Shown: positions 34,730 through 48,211, counted from the stretch's first letter. The stretch: DNA of 62,550 bases from an uncultured Moraxella sp. (GCF_945873075.1 NZ_CAMCBS010000012.1:1-62550), one strand, 5' to 3'. Program-made: numbers and translations. Notes: a model not told the origin generated them from the sequence alone.

Positions 34730-36720
34730 ATGAATGATTTTCAAGAAAAGTTAACAGTAAATACCATGTATCAATTCATGGAATATGCTGAAAATTACGA
34801 GATTATTAGTTTTGATTTATTCGATACTTTGATATATCGTCGTTTCTTTAGTTACGACGATGTCAAAAGTAAGGTATTTCATTTCATTGCTAACTTGACC
34901 AATAATCGCTACAGCTTTGAACAAGTGAAGTTTATTTATGAGCATATTAATAATTTGCTAAAAGACTCTAGACGGATTAATTCTGACGAGCCTTACTTAA
35001 TTGATATTTATAAGACTGTGGTGTCTTCATTAAATTTAGATGAGTCTTATGCAGATATGTTGGTGCGTTATGAGCTTGATCTTGAAATAAAAAATTTGGT
35101 TTTATTTGATGATGTTGTACCCTGCCTAAAGAAGTTAAAAGAGACTAATAAACAAATTGTTATTTTGTCTGATATGTATTTTGATGAATTGCAAATTCGT
35201 CAAATTTTATCAGCCTTAGATATCGAGAATTTCTTTGATCAAGTTTATGTATCGTCTGAATATAAAGAAAGAAAATATACTTCGAGATTATTTCGGATAA
35301 TATTTAAAGATGCTGATAATGTTTTGCATATAGGCGATAACGAAAATAATGATTATAGACAAGCGCTGAAAGCTGGAGTTGATGCAGTTCATTTGCTTAG
35401 ACATCAGCATCAGCATCAGATTAGTGCGACACTACCGCTAACTTATGTAAATAGCGAAGATGGGTTAGTGGAACTGATGTCAGAGGTCTTTGTTGGTATG
35501 GTGGCAAACGTTTTTGATTATGCTACAACACATAATATTCCAAAAGTATTTTTCCTGTCACGTGATGCAACACCTTTATATGATGTAGCACAAAAATTTC
35601 TGAAATATAATAAAGATAGTATTTATGGCCATATTAAAATTGATGAATTATGTATTGGTAGAAATGCGCTTGGCTACTTAGATGTCCGTCGTGGCAAGTA
35701 TTTTTTGGAGGATGTTTTAGATCAATATTCTTGGTTGCATCATGGCAAAGTAAAGCTCACTGATTTATTGGTTAGTTTTGGAATAGATTCACATGAGTTA
35801 CCAGAAAGTTTAGTAAATGCTTCTTGGTCAAACCGTAAGGGAGCGCAAAATGTGGCAAATGCGATTACAAATAAAGATTCCGTGCTTTATTCAAAAATTG
35901 AAACATACGTCCTAAACCAAAATCATCTGGCCATAGAATATCTGCATAATATGGGGGCTATTGGTAGGGGTAAAGTGGCATTTGTCGATGTTGGATATAG
36001 TGGGACCGTCTTACGTTATATCGCACATCATTTAACCAAAGAGGGAGCAGCGAATTTACGTATAAATACCGAGATTCATATGTTGATGGTGGCTACAACA
36101 GATAATTATATTAGTAACTCGCATTTTTCCCAACCATATGGAGTGGTGAAAGAAGGATTTATTTTAACCCAATCATCACTACCAAATATTTTAAAGACAA
36201 ATTTTTCATGGCTTGAGGTGTTTTTTAAAAATTATTACCCAAATAGAGGTGCATTATTAAGATATGAACAACAATGTGATACAATCAAGCCCGTGTTCAA
36301 GGAAATTGATCAAGGTATAACCGTAAATGCTTTATTGCAAAAAATTATTGATGTTTCCACAAGTAAGCTTAAACAAGATTCTTTGATTAAATATTTGGAT
36401 TCTCGTTATTTGACCCAAATTAGAAATTTGGTTATTGAAACCTTTTCCAATCCGAATATTGAAGTAATTAATGTTATGAGAGATCTAAAGCAAGAATTTT
36501 CTCCTCTACAAACGCAAGTTAAGGGAATTGTTTTAGATGCGGGTGGCTATAGCACTTTAAAAAAAATTAATTTTATGATTCAAAATGATTATTGGGTAGC
36601 CGGTAGTTTTAAGGCAAATGGCGTTGGTAGTCTAATTTCAGAATTTGATCAGCTAAGAGAGTCAAAGAATAAACTTCCATACTGGATCAAACATAAAATT
36701 GAAAAAATTGAGGTAAAATA

Positions 36721-36721
<1 letters not shown>
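34730..36721 (+). CDS. HAD-like capsule protein (COG5610 type)
   Basis: The 663-residue protein has an N-terminal HAD phosphatase-like domain: motif I SFDLFDTLIYR (D29, D32), motif II VILSDMYFDE, motif III lysine in EYKERKY, and motif IV HIGDNENNDYRQA (near 202). A large C-terminal part of unknown fold begins with VFFLSRDATPLYDVAQKF. This arrangement resembles COG5610 predicted hydrolases found in surface-polysaccharide loci. The substrate is unknown; it could process a phosphorylated sugar or chain terminus. The ATG at 34730 has GAGG 7 bases upstream. The coding sequence is markedly AT-rich, as is usual for the serotype-specific part of capsule loci. It overlaps the next gene by one base. 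Confidence 0.7.
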
Positions 36722-39657
<2,936 letters not shown>

Positions 39658-39658
<1 letters not shown>

Positions 39659-40578
39659 TGAAAAAAATCGCAGTTGTTATCGTCACTTTTAATTCAGCCA
39701 AGTATATTGGGCGATTGCTTGATAAACTGCTATCGCAGTCTTATCCTGTTGCCCAAATTATTATTGTTGATAATAAAAGTAATGATAAGACTTGTGATAT
39801 TGTTCACGGCTATCAAAATAATAACGCTGAGATAAAAATTCACTTACATCAACTGGATGTAAACTTAGGCGGTGCAGGTGGATTTGCCAAAGGCTTTGAG
39901 CTTGCCAAAGATAGCGACTGCGATTATATTGTCAGTCTAGATGATGATGCTTATCCGGCCAGTGATACATTTATTGCAGATTTGGTTGTGACCAAAGAGC
40001 AGCATGGTTATGATGCCATCTCTGCACTTGTGGTAGATACTGATAATCACGAACTGGCAGCTTATGAATATCAGGTAGATGGCGTAAAGCATACCAAGAT
40101 TGTAGATATTCAAAAAGTGCCCCTTTTGGATAATGACATTAAACTATTCAATGGCGTATTGTTTGATAAAAAAGTGGTTGAAAGCGTTGGCATCCCACGA
40201 GCGGAGTTTTTTATTCGTGGTGATGAGCAAGAATACAAAATGCGTATTTTGCATGCTGGGTTTAAAACAGCTATATCCACTCAAGCGACCGTTTATCATC
40301 CAACATCTGTGAATGAATATTTTTATCTTAAGGGAAAGCGGTATCATCATTTGGATTCGCCTTTTAAGCTGTTCTACTCTACTCGTAATCAAGCATATAT
40401 GTTAAGATTGCGAAATGATATTAATTTTTTCAAAAAAACTAAAATTGCCTATAAGAATTTTTGGCGATATACTTGGTTTTATTTGGTATATAAAAAAGAT
40501 GCTAGAAGCTATTGTCTATGGCTAAAGGCTTTTATTTATGGACTTATTGGTTATATGAAAAACGATTTTAAGGGCTAA
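39658..40578 (+). CDS. GlfT2-like galactofuranosyltransferase (GT2)
   Basis: The 306-residue GT-A enzyme starts AVVIVTFNSAKYIGRLLDKL and has IIIVDNKSNDKT. The NLGGAGGFAKGFELA motif is characteristic of GlfT2/RfbF-type enzymes, and the metal-binding triad is SLDDDAYP. A basic C-terminus with aromatic residues suggests membrane association. Its one-base overlap with glf (TAATG) and the motif make transfer of galactofuranose from UDP-Galf the best guess, though rhamnosyltransferases share the fold. Confidence 0.78.
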
Positions 40579-40582
40579 AGTT

Positions 40583-41455
40583 ATGAAAAAAATCACCCAC
40601 GCCATTATCCCTGTTGCAGGCTTTGGTACTCGTATGCTACCACTGTCTAAGGCAGTGCCAAAAGAGCTGTTGCCACTGGGCAACAAACCTGCCATACAGT
40701 ATGTCATCGAAGAAGCCATCGCTGCAGGGATCAAAAATATCGTTCTGGTCAATCATGCCCAAAAGATGGCGATTGAGAACTATTTTGATATCAATAGCGA
40801 GCTAGACACTCAGCTGCGCAGCAAGGGCAAAGATGTGCTTGCCGACAGTCTAGACTTCTTGCCTGATGATGTGACTATCACCAGCGTCCGCCAAGGCAAA
40901 CCGTTAGGACTGGGTCATGCCGTGCTACAGGGTCGTGCTGTGGTGGGCGATAATCCCTTTGCGGTATTGCTGCCTGATGTGGTGCTAAACCCTTATGCGT
41001 CTGACTATCAGGCTCACAACCTTGCCTTTATGATGGCTGAATTTGCCAAGACAGGGCGTAGTCAGATTTTGGTTGATCCTGTGGCGACAGCAGATATTCA
41101 TAAATATGGCATCGCCCGCCTAGCTAACACCCAAACCATTGAAAAATCAGACAATAATATCTGCTTTGATGTCAAAGGCTTTGTCGAAAAGCCATCAGCG
41201 GATGTCGCACCGTCAAATTTGGCAGTGGTGGGTCGTTATGTGTTTGATAATGCGATTTTTGACTATCTTGCCAAGACTGCCCCAAGTGTCGGTGGTGAGA
41301 TTCAGCTGACTGACGCCATTGATGCGCTGATTGGCACGCAAGGCATGGATGTGGTAACGATGGTAGGCGATAGCTTTGATGCGGGCGATATGACAAGCTA
41401 TATGCAAGCCTTTGTTTATTTTGCTGATAAATTGGGTGTTAAGCCTGCGAATTAA
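40583..41455 (+). CDS. galU: UTP-glucose-1-phosphate uridylyltransferase
   Basis: The 290-residue enzyme makes UDP-glucose. The signature AGFGTRMLPLSKAVPKELLP is at residues 12-31, followed by IQYVIEEAIAAGI, the GLGHAVLQGR site and FVEKPS. The length is standard. Codon use returns to the GC-richer chromosomal style after the AT-rich capsule-specific genes. It lies 4 bases after the galactofuranosyltransferase and feeds galE and glf with UDP-glucose/UDP-galactose. Confidence 0.93.
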   Translation: MKKITHAIIPVAGFGTRMLPLSKAVPKELLPLGNKPAIQYVIEEAIAAGIKNIVLVNHAQKMAIENYFDINSELDTQLRSKGKDVLADSLDFLPDDVTITSVRQGKPLGLGHAVLQGRAVVGDNPFAVLLPDVVLNPYASDYQAHNLAFMMAEFAKTGRSQILVDPVATADIHKYGIARLANTQTIEKSDNNICFDVKGFVEKPSADVAPSNLAVVGRYVFDNAIFDYLAKTAPSVGGEIQLTDAIDALIGTQGMDVVTMVGDSFDAGDMTSYMQAFVYFADKLGVKPAN

Positions 41456-41464
41456 GGATAATTC

Positions 41465-43114
41465 ATGAGCCACTCTACCAATACCGCAAGCCCCGCTTGG
41501 CAAGCCGTGCAAACCCTTGCAACCACTACACCAAGCGTCGGTGAATTGTTCGCTGACAGCACTCGCAGTGAGAAATTTAGCGCGACTGCGTGTGGGATTT
41601 ATATGGATTATAGTAAGCAGGCACTGGATAGCGAGCGTCTGTCAGCTCTGATTCATCTTGCCAAATCCAAAGATTTATCCCATAAAATCAATGAGTTATT
41701 ATCAGGCATCAAGGTCAATGACACCGAAAACCGTGCCGCCTTGCACACCGCTCTACGCTTGCCAAAGGGCGAGTCTTTACTGGTGGATGGCGTGGATGTC
41801 GGTGGGCAGGTGCATGATAGCTTAGATAAGTGTGAAGCGATTGTTGATCGTATCCGCACGGGCGTATGGCGTGGCTATTCGGGTAAGGCAATCACCGATG
41901 TGGTTAATATCGGTGTGGGCGGTTCGGATTTGGGACCTTTGATGGCAGCCACAGCGCTCGATGAATGGGCGGATACGGACATTCGGGTGCATTTTGTCTC
42001 CAATATGGACGGCACACAGCTTGACGGCTTGCTAAAGAAGCTCAATCCCCAGACCACGCTGTTTATCATCTCATCCAAATCCTTTGGTACGATTGATACG
42101 CTATCAAACGCCAAAACTGCCAAAGCATGGCTACTATCCACAGGTGTAAAAGAACAAAGCCTACTACGTCGGCATTTTATCGGTATCTCCACTCGCCCTG
42201 ATAAGATGAGTGCGTGGGGTATTCATGTGGACAATCAGCTCTTGCTATGGGACTGGGTGGGCGGTCGCTTTAGTATGTGGTCAGCCATCGGGCTTGCCAT
42301 TGCCATTCGTATTGGTATGGCAGGCTTTCGGGAATTGCTGGCGGGTGCGTATGCGATAGATAGGCACTTTGCGACAGCTGACTTTGAGCAGAATTTACCC
42401 GTACTACTTGGCTTGATTGGCGTATGGAACTCTACATTTTTGGGGATTAATGCTCATACGGTATTGCCTTATGATGGGCGATTGTCGTTTTTTCCCAATT
42501 ATTTGACCCAGCTTGAGATGGAGTCCAACGGCAAATCGGTGGCGCGTGATGGCGTGGCGGTGGATTATGACACTTGCCCGATTTTGTGGGGGGATATTGG
42601 TTCAAACGCTCAGCACGCTTTTTATCAGCTGTTGCACCAAGGCACACAGCGTGTGTCGTGCGATTTTATTACACCGATTCGCCGATATGACAATCAGCAG
42701 CACCATCATGATGCCTATTTAGAAGAACAGCATAAGTTATCGCTGGCAAACTGTCTTGCCCAGTCGCAGGTGCTTGCTTTTGGTAATGGGGCGCTTGGCG
42801 ATACGACCCAAGATGAATTTGGTAAGTTTAAACGCTATCGGGGCAATCAGCCGTCCACGACGCTACTATTAGATAGCCTAAGTCCATTTAGCTTGGGGGC
42901 ACTCATCGCCCTGTATGAGCATAAGGTTTATGTGATGAGCGTGCTGTGGGGGATTAACCCCTTTGACCAGTGGGGTGTGGAAGTGGGTAAAGTGATGGCA
43001 AACAGTGTGTTTGATGCCCTAAATGATGGCAAGGCGGACGGCTTTGATGGCTCAACCAATGCTTTGCTTGCCAAAATCTTGCAAAACACTGCGGAAGGTG
43101 GTCATGCAGGATAA
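41465..43114 (+). CDS. pgi: Glucose-6-phosphate isomerase
   Basis: The 549-residue enzyme interconverts glucose-6-phosphate and fructose-6-phosphate. Motifs include NIGVGGSDLGPLMA, the phosphate loop SSKSFGTIDTLSNA (family norm SKTFTTxET), GGRFSMWSAIGLAIAI, MESNGKSVARDG, and the C-terminal HKVYVMSVLWGINPFDQWG with the second signature. It lies 9 bases after galU. Location inside capsule or K loci is typical for Moraxellaceae; it links central metabolism to sugar-nucleotide supply. It overlaps the fic gene by 11 bases. Confidence 0.93.
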   Translation: MSHSTNTASPAWQAVQTLATTTPSVGELFADSTRSEKFSATACGIYMDYSKQALDSERLSALIHLAKSKDLSHKINELLSGIKVNDTENRAALHTALRLPKGESLLVDGVDVGGQVHDSLDKCEAIVDRIRTGVWRGYSGKAITDVVNIGVGGSDLGPLMAATALDEWADTDIRVHFVSNMDGTQLDGLLKKLNPQTTLFIISSKSFGTIDTLSNAKTAKAWLLSTGVKEQSLLRRHFIGISTRPDKMSAWGIHVDNQLLLWDWVGGRFSMWSAIGLAIAIRIGMAGFRELLAGAYAIDRHFATADFEQNLPVLLGLIGVWNSTFLGINAHTVLPYDGRLSFFPNYLTQLEMESNGKSVARDGVAVDYDTCPILWGDIGSNAQHAFYQLLHQGTQRVSCDFITPIRRYDNQQHHHDAYLEEQHKLSLANCLAQSQVLAFGNGALGDTTQDEFGKFKRYRGNQPSTTLLLDSLSPFSLGALIALYEHKVYVMSVLWGINPFDQWGVEVGKVMANSVFDALNDGKADGFDGSTNALLAKILQNTAEGGHAG

Positions 43115-43796
43115 GTTTCAGCTGACACTGGCGCAAAATACTTTTGTGGCAAAAAAGCGATTGGTATCGCAAATTTACCATATCAGCCGATTTGAAAATT
43201 GCAAGACAACGTTATTACAAACCGAAAAAATCATCCAAAATCGCAATGATGCTGGTGTGTCGCTTGATGATATTGGCGTGATTGTCGCTTTAAAGCGTGG
43301 CTTTGAATTTGTATTTTTTTATTTAAATACTTGTCAAGCAGATAATACCTTGCCCAGTTTTGATGTGGCATTGATGTGCCGTATTAATGGCATTGTGGCG
43401 GTGCATGACGCACTCATTCCGGGTGTGCTACGCACAGGGCAGGTGGGGGTGACACTGTACGATGGCAGTCGCCATGAGCCAGTGGCGCAAACCGATAGCG
43501 ATGTGGAAAGATATCTTGAAGCACTTGCTAATAGCGCCATGAGCCAAACTGAGCGAGCGCTGAGAGCGATGCTGTATATGATGCGCTCGCAATTGTTTTG
43601 GGATGGCAATAAGCGAACAGCGATTTTATTTGCTAATGCATGGCTGATTTGGCATGGCTGTGGCGTGCTTGAGATTGATGAAGTGCATTTTGATGAATTT
43701 AATCTTAAGTTGTCTGAATATTATAAAACTGGCGACATGGATGAGATTTTGTTATTTATCCATCGCCACTGTATCCAAGGAATGACGCTCGCATGA
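43104..43796 (+). CDS. Fic-domain protein with altered motif
   Basis: The 230-residue protein has a Fic fold. The N-terminal helix carries an inhibitory-type ISRFEN (E31), and the core motif reads QLFWDGNKRTAI (163-174), where the canonical form is HPFxDGNxRxxR. The catalytic histidine is therefore glutamine (Q163) and the last arginine is isoleucine (I174). Classic AMP transfer is unlikely; phosphotransfer of another kind, or a binding-only role, is possible. The ATG at 43104 has GAAGG upstream and overlaps pgi by 11 bases; the stop overlaps the next gene by ATGA. Its position between pgi and the Ugd-like gene is unusual for Fic proteins. Confidence 0.82.
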   Translation: MQDKFQLTLAQNTFVAKKRLVSQIYHISRFENCKTTLLQTEKIIQNRNDAGVSLDDIGVIVALKRGFEFVFFYLNTCQADNTLPSFDVALMCRINGIVAVHDALIPGVLRTGQVGVTLYDGSRHEPVAQTDSDVERYLEALANSAMSQTERALRAMLYMMRSQLFWDGNKRTAILFANAWLIWHGCGVLEIDEVHFDEFNLKLSEYYKTGDMDEILLFIHRHCIQGMTLA

Positions 43797-45037
43797 CTGA
43801 TTCAATCCTACTCATCGGCTGTACCAATGAGTCCATCAATACTGCCATTTGGCTAGCCAGTCTGAATAAATCGGTGCAACTGCTCGCTGATGAAGGCAGT
43901 GTGGCACACACCTTGGCAAGTTATAAATTTGACCATCAAATGTCAGCGCTGTGGCAAATGTACACGCAAACAGGGCAAATCACCGTGGTGGCATCACCAA
44001 ATGCCAGTACCTATATTTGGCTGTTTTTGGATGCACAAGGTGTGGATGAATACTTGCCATTATTATTTGATACCACTGCTCAAGTCATCCTAAGCGGTTC
44101 GGTGAATATCGGTGATGTGGCGGCGTTGGCAAATCAGTTTACGACTGACCATGTCTGCTATGTGCCCTTTGTATTTATGAAAGATGGCACGGGATTTGGC
44201 TCATTATCATCGCCTGATATGGTGATGGTGGGTGAGAAAGTCTTAGGCGTACATACGGTCAATGAGCCATTATTGATGCTGTTATCTCGCACGGATAAGC
44301 AGTTTGTGGGCGAGATTAAGACGGTGGAATTTGCCCGAGCAGGGATTATGGCGATGCTTGCCACGCGTCTTAGCTTTGTCAATGAAATGGCGCGCCTAGC
44401 TGATGCCAGTGGTGTTGATATCATCACAGTGCAGGCGGTGATGGGGCTGGATAAACGAATTGGTAAAGATTATCTGTCGGCAGGGTGGGGCTTTGGTGGT
44501 CAGACATTGCCTACAGAAGTGGGTCTGCTGGATCAATTTTTTAAACAAAATCAAGTACAAAGCCGTCTATTATCCACTGTTTGCCAGATTAATGAAGACC
44601 AAAAAGAGCTGATTTTCCGCAAATTTTGGCGGTATTTTGATGGGTTTATCGATGGTAAATCGGTGATGATTTGGGGGGCGGGTTATCGTGCCAATACGGG
44701 TCGTACGACTAATTCTGCCATTCATCCGCTTCTAAAGCTACTTTGGTCATATGGCATCAAGACGACCATTTATGCGCCCAATGCAGGTTTTGAGCTCACC
44801 GAGCTGTATGGTGATGAGCCGTTATTTGGTCTAAGTGATGATGCTTATGAGTTAAGTGGATGTGATGCGCTGTTTATTCTTAACTGGTCAGAGATGGTGC
44901 TGCCAGCTATTGAGCGATTAAATCAGTTTGGTTTACCGATTTTTGATGCCAAAAATATCTTGAATAATCAATTGATTGCATACTACACAGGTGACTATCA
45001 CGGTATTGGTCGCAATTATAGCAAGGGCGAAGTATAA
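43793..45037 (+). CDS. Atypical UDP-glucose dehydrogenase homologue
   Basis: The 414-residue protein has the overall layout of nucleotide-sugar dehydrogenases: an N-terminal Rossmann domain, the central domain with a long helix [20 protein letters not shown], and a C-terminal UDP-binding domain. Key residues are changed. The N-terminal glycine motif is IGCTNESIN; PEFLxEG has become PFVFMKDG; the catalytic Lys and Asn are R182 and M186; and GGSCFPKD reads GGQTLPTE, so the nucleophilic Cys is T238. As I recall, Acinetobacter K-locus Ugd proteins are similarly atypical. It may be inactive, regulatory, or catalyse something else. Overlaps fic by 4 bases and galE by one. Confidence 0.75.
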   Translation: MTDSILLIGCTNESINTAIWLASLNKSVQLLADEGSVAHTLASYKFDHQMSALWQMYTQTGQITVVASPNASTYIWLFLDAQGVDEYLPLLFDTTAQVILSGSVNIGDVAALANQFTTDHVCYVPFVFMKDGTGFGSLSSPDMVMVGEKVLGVHTVNEPLLMLLSRTDKQFVGEIKTVEFARAGIMAMLATRLSFVNEMARLADASGVDIITVQAVMGLDKRIGKDYLSAGWGFGGQTLPTEVGLLDQFFKQNQVQSRLLSTVCQINEDQKELIFRKFWRYFDGFIDGKSVMIWGAGYRANTGRTTNSAIHPLLKLLWSYGIKTTIYAPNAGFELTELYGDEPLFGLSDDAYELSGCDALFILNWSEMVLPAIERLNQFGLPIFDAKNILNNQLIAYYTGDYHGIGRNYSKGEV

Positions 45038-46062
45038 TGAAACAAATCTTAGTAACAGGTGGTGCGGGGTATATCGGCTCGCATACCTTGATTGAGCTTA
45101 TCGCAGCAGGTTTTGCGCCTGTGGTGTATGACAATCTGTCTAATTCAAGTCCTGTGGCACTTGAACGAGTGGAAGAGATTGTGGGGCAAAGTATCAAATT
45201 TATCCAAGGCGATATTTTGGACAAAGACTTGCTTGCCAAGACCTTTGCTGAGTATGACTTTTTTGGGGTGATTCATTTTGCTGGGCTAAAAGCAGTGGGC
45301 GAGTCGGTTGCTAAGCCTGTCAAGTATTATCAAAACAATGTCGCAGGCACGCTGAACCTACTTGAAGTGATGCAAGAATACGGGGTGAAGAACTTTATTT
45401 TTTCATCATCGGCAACTGTCTATGGCGATCCTGAAGTATTGCCAATCGTTGAGACTGCCAAACGCTCTTGTACCAATCCGTATGGTCAGTCTAAATTGAC
45501 TGTTGAGTACATCTTGGAAGATTTGGCAAAAGCTGATCATGCATTTAATATCGTCTCACTGCGTTATTTCAACCCAATCGGTGCACACAAAAGCGGTCTG
45601 ATTGGTGAAGATCCAAGCGATATTCCGAATAATTTGATGCCTTATATCAGCCAAGTAGCGGTGGGTAAATTGGAAAAATTGTCCGTTTTTGGCAATGATT
45701 ATGATACCATCGACGGTACAGGGGTGCGTGATTATATCCATGTGGTCGATTTGGCAAAAGGTCATGTGGCAGCGCTGGAATATTTGGTCAAGGCATCAAG
45801 TGGCGTTGGTTTTTGCCCTGTCAATCTAGGTACGGGTAATGGCACATCGGTGCTACAGCTTGTCGATGCGTTTGTGGCAAATACAGGGCAGGCTGTGCCT
45901 TATGTTATCACAGACAGACGCCCGGGCGATGTGGCAAGCTGTTATGCCAGCAGTGATAAGGCGCGTAAGCTATTCGGCTGGACGGCGACACTGGGTGTTG
46001 ATGAGATGTGTGCTGATGCTTGGCGTTGGCAAAGTGGCAACCCAAACGGCTATCGCAGCTGA
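45037..46062 (+). CDS. galE: UDP-glucose 4-epimerase
   Basis: The 341-residue short-chain dehydrogenase-type epimerase has NAD motif [17 protein letters not shown] at the N-terminus, [10 protein letters not shown] with the active serine, the YGQSK catalytic Tyr-Lys pair, and C-terminal [19 protein letters not shown]. It supplies UDP-galactose, the substrate for Glf. It starts in TAATG overlap with the Ugd-like gene and is the last gene of the capsule run, followed by a strong hairpin. Confidence 0.93.
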   Translation: MKQILVTGGAGYIGSHTLIELIAAGFAPVVYDNLSNSSPVALERVEEIVGQSIKFIQGDILDKDLLAKTFAEYDFFGVIHFAGLKAVGESVAKPVKYYQNNVAGTLNLLEVMQEYGVKNFIFSSSATVYGDPEVLPIVETAKRSCTNPYGQSKLTVEYILEDLAKADHAFNIVSLRYFNPIGAHKSGLIGEDPSDIPNNLMPYISQVAVGKLEKLSVFGNDYDTIDGTGVRDYIHVVDLAKGHVAALEYLVKASSGVGFCPVNLGTGNGTSVLQLVDAFVANTGQAVPYVITDRRPGDVASCYASSDKARKLFGWTATLGVDEMCADAWRWQSGNPNGYRS

Positions 46063-46094
46063 TGTGAATATATGGCATCATTGAGCCATGCATA

Positions 46095-46129
46095 AACAAG
46101 CCCATGCAACTTTTTTGCATGGGCTTGTT
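46095..46129. terminator. Terminator of the capsule operon
   Basis: A perfect 15-base stem, AACAAGCCCATGCAA and TTGCATGGGCTTGTT with a 5-base loop, lies between convergent galE and the acyl-CoA dehydrogenase gene. The T tract is weak, but the stem is very stable. Confidence 0.75.
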
Positions 46130-46145
46130 GTTTGAGCTTAGAAAG

Positions 46146-47966
46146 TCAATCCAAAAATGCAAAATGCTCAATATCCATCTGCATCATTGTTTCGCTTGGC
46201 ACCGTCATGCTCTCGGCGTGTGCTGAGCTTCTTGGTAGTAGCTTTTCAAAATAAAACTCTGCTGTTTGCGTCTTGGCAAGATAAAACTCTTTTGGCTGCT
46301 CGCCGCCGTTTTTGAGCTTATCAAAACTCACCGCCGCCATGCGAGCCCAGTGGTACGCCATCATCACATAGCCTGAATACATCAAAAAGTCATCCGACGC
46401 TGCCGAGACGATGTCACGGTCCTTGCGAGCGGTCAGTAGTAGGCGTGCGGTGAGCATATTCCACTCGGCGCACAGCTTGGTGAGCGTCCAGACGAATTTG
46501 CGCATATCTTTGTCCAGTGCATATTCACCGCACCACTTCATGATGCCTGCAGTGTAGTCACGGATGACCTTACCACCGCCATGTAGCAGCACCTTACGAC
46601 CCAATAGGTCAAGCGCCTGCACGCCTGTCGTGCCTTCGTACAGTGTCGAGATGCGGGCATCACGGGCAATCAGCTCCATGCCAGACTCTTTGATATAGCC
46701 ATGACCGCCATAGATTTGCTGACCGTGCTTAGCGCATTCGATACCCAGCTCTGTCAAGAAACCTTTTAAAATTGGCGTATAAAAACCAATCTTATCATCC
46801 CATTGTTTGATGGCGTCTTCATCGCCTTTTGCTACTGCTTCGGCAAGCTTATCGGCATAGCGAGCACTGTGATAAATCATCGAGCGTGCGCCTTCGCTGA
46901 ACGCCTTTTGGGTCAGTAGCATACGGCGTACATCGGCATGATGGATGATGGCATCGGCGGCTTGATTTGGCTCTTTTGTGCCTGATAATGCACGCATCGA
47001 ACGGCGCTCTTTGGCGTATGGTAGAGCGTTTTGGAATGACAATTCCATGTGTGATAAGCCTTGAATGCCTGTGCCGATACGCGCGGTGTTCATGTAGGTG
47101 AACATCGCTTTTAAGCCCTTATTCGGCTCGCCAATCAAAAAGCCTGTCGCCCCATCAAAGTTAATCACACAAGTCGCTGATGAAGTGATACCCATCTTAT
47201 GCTCAATCGAGCCACAAGCCACCGCATTGCGTGCGCCAACTTCACCGCTATCAGTCGGCAAAAATTTCGGCACGATAAACAGCGAAATACCCTTAGTGCC
47301 CGCAGGTGCATCAGGCAAGCGAGCCAGCACGATATGCACGATATTCTCGGTCAAATCATGCTCACCGGCGGAGATAAAAATCTTACTGCCTGTGATGGCA
47401 TAAGTGCCGTCATCATTTGGCACGGCACGGGTTTTCATTTGGTTTAGGTCAGTACCGCACTGCGCTTCGGTCAAGCACATCGTACCCGACCATTCGCCCG
47501 AGATAAGCTTTGGTAGATAGGTGGCTTTTTGGGCGTCATCGCCATATTGCAAGATGGTATTAACCGAGCCTGTGGTCAGCCCTGGATACATCGCCCACGG
47601 CCAGTTGGCAGTGCCCATCATTTCAGATTTGATGAGATTGAGTGACATTGGCAGGTTCATACCGCCAAATTCTTCGGGATAACTGATGCCTTGCCAGCCA
47701 CCTTCGACGAACTGCTGATAAGCTTCTTTGAACCCTGTTGGCGTGGTGACTTCACCATCTTTAAAGGTGCAACCTTCGGCATCGGCAGGCTGATACAGCG
47801 GTGATAGCACATTTTCGGCAAAATCAGCAAAGCCTGACAAAATCATGTCCACCGTCTCGGCATCGGCAGCCGCACCATTATCCAGCGTCTGATAATGCGC
47901 CTGAAAATCGAACATTTCATTCATCAAAAATTTAATTTCACGAAGCGGGGCTTTATAAGTCAGCAT
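46146..47966 (-). CDS. Acyl-CoA dehydrogenase, long form
   Basis: The 606-residue FAD enzyme of fatty-acid beta-oxidation starts with YKAPLREIKFLMNEMFD, an N-terminus typical of the approximately 600-residue bacterial class. It has MCLTEAQCGTDLNQMKTRA (FAD/substrate site), GSIEHKMGITSSATCVINFDGA, and IYGGHGYIKESGMELIARD followed by ISTLYEGTTGVQALDLLGRK. The extra C-terminal helical domain (last 120 residues) is of the acyl-CoA dehydrogenase C-terminal type. No beta-oxidation partners lie beside it. It is convergent with galE. Confidence 0.88.
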   Translation of the reverse strand: MLTYKAPLREIKFLMNEMFDFQAHYQTLDNGAAADAETVDMILSGFADFAENVLSPLYQPADAEGCTFKDGEVTTPTGFKEAYQQFVEGGWQGISYPEEFGGMNLPMSLNLIKSEMMGTANWPWAMYPGLTTGSVNTILQYGDDAQKATYLPKLISGEWSGTMCLTEAQCGTDLNQMKTRAVPNDDGTYAITGSKIFISAGEHDLTENIVHIVLARLPDAPAGTKGISLFIVPKFLPTDSGEVGARNAVACGSIEHKMGITSSATCVINFDGATGFLIGEPNKGLKAMFTYMNTARIGTGIQGLSHMELSFQNALPYAKERRSMRALSGTKEPNQAADAIIHHADVRRMLLTQKAFSEGARSMIYHSARYADKLAEAVAKGDEDAIKQWDDKIGFYTPILKGFLTELGIECAKHGQQIYGGHGYIKESGMELIARDARISTLYEGTTGVQALDLLGRKVLLHGGGKVIRDYTAGIMKWCGEYALDKDMRKFVWTLTKLCAEWNMLTARLLLTARKDRDIVSAASDDFLMYSGYVMMAYHWARMAAVSFDKLKNGGEQPKEFYLAKTQTAEFYFEKLLPRSSAHAESMTVPSETMMQMDIEHFAFLD

Positions 47967-48160
47967 AACTCATCCTTGTTGGGGGTATCGTGTGATACGA
48001 AGATTGAAAATTGGGTCAGTGATTGGCAATCGCCATTAAGAACACTATACAACAAATTGCACCAAGAAAAAGCGTTTTTTAGCTTATGATAACTTATTTT
48101 CATAACAAATTTTATTTTGGCAAATTTTTTGTTATTATTGATGGCTTTTTTGCCAAATAA

Positions 48161-48182
48161 AAAGGGCGATTTTGCATCGCCC
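48161..48182 (-). terminator. Terminator of aroE/small acidic gene
   Basis: On the minus strand, the stem GGGCGAT and ATCGCCC has a 5-base loop and is followed by TTTTTATTT. It lies 30 bases after the 47-residue gene. Confidence 0.8.
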
Positions 48183-48211
48183 CAATCTTTTTTTGTGCAA
48201 TTTATAGCTTG

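Noticed and set aside
41465-43114. pgi phosphate loop variant SKSFGTIDT instead of SKTFTTxET
   Set aside because: All other signatures are intact and the changes are conservative, so loss of activity is not supported.
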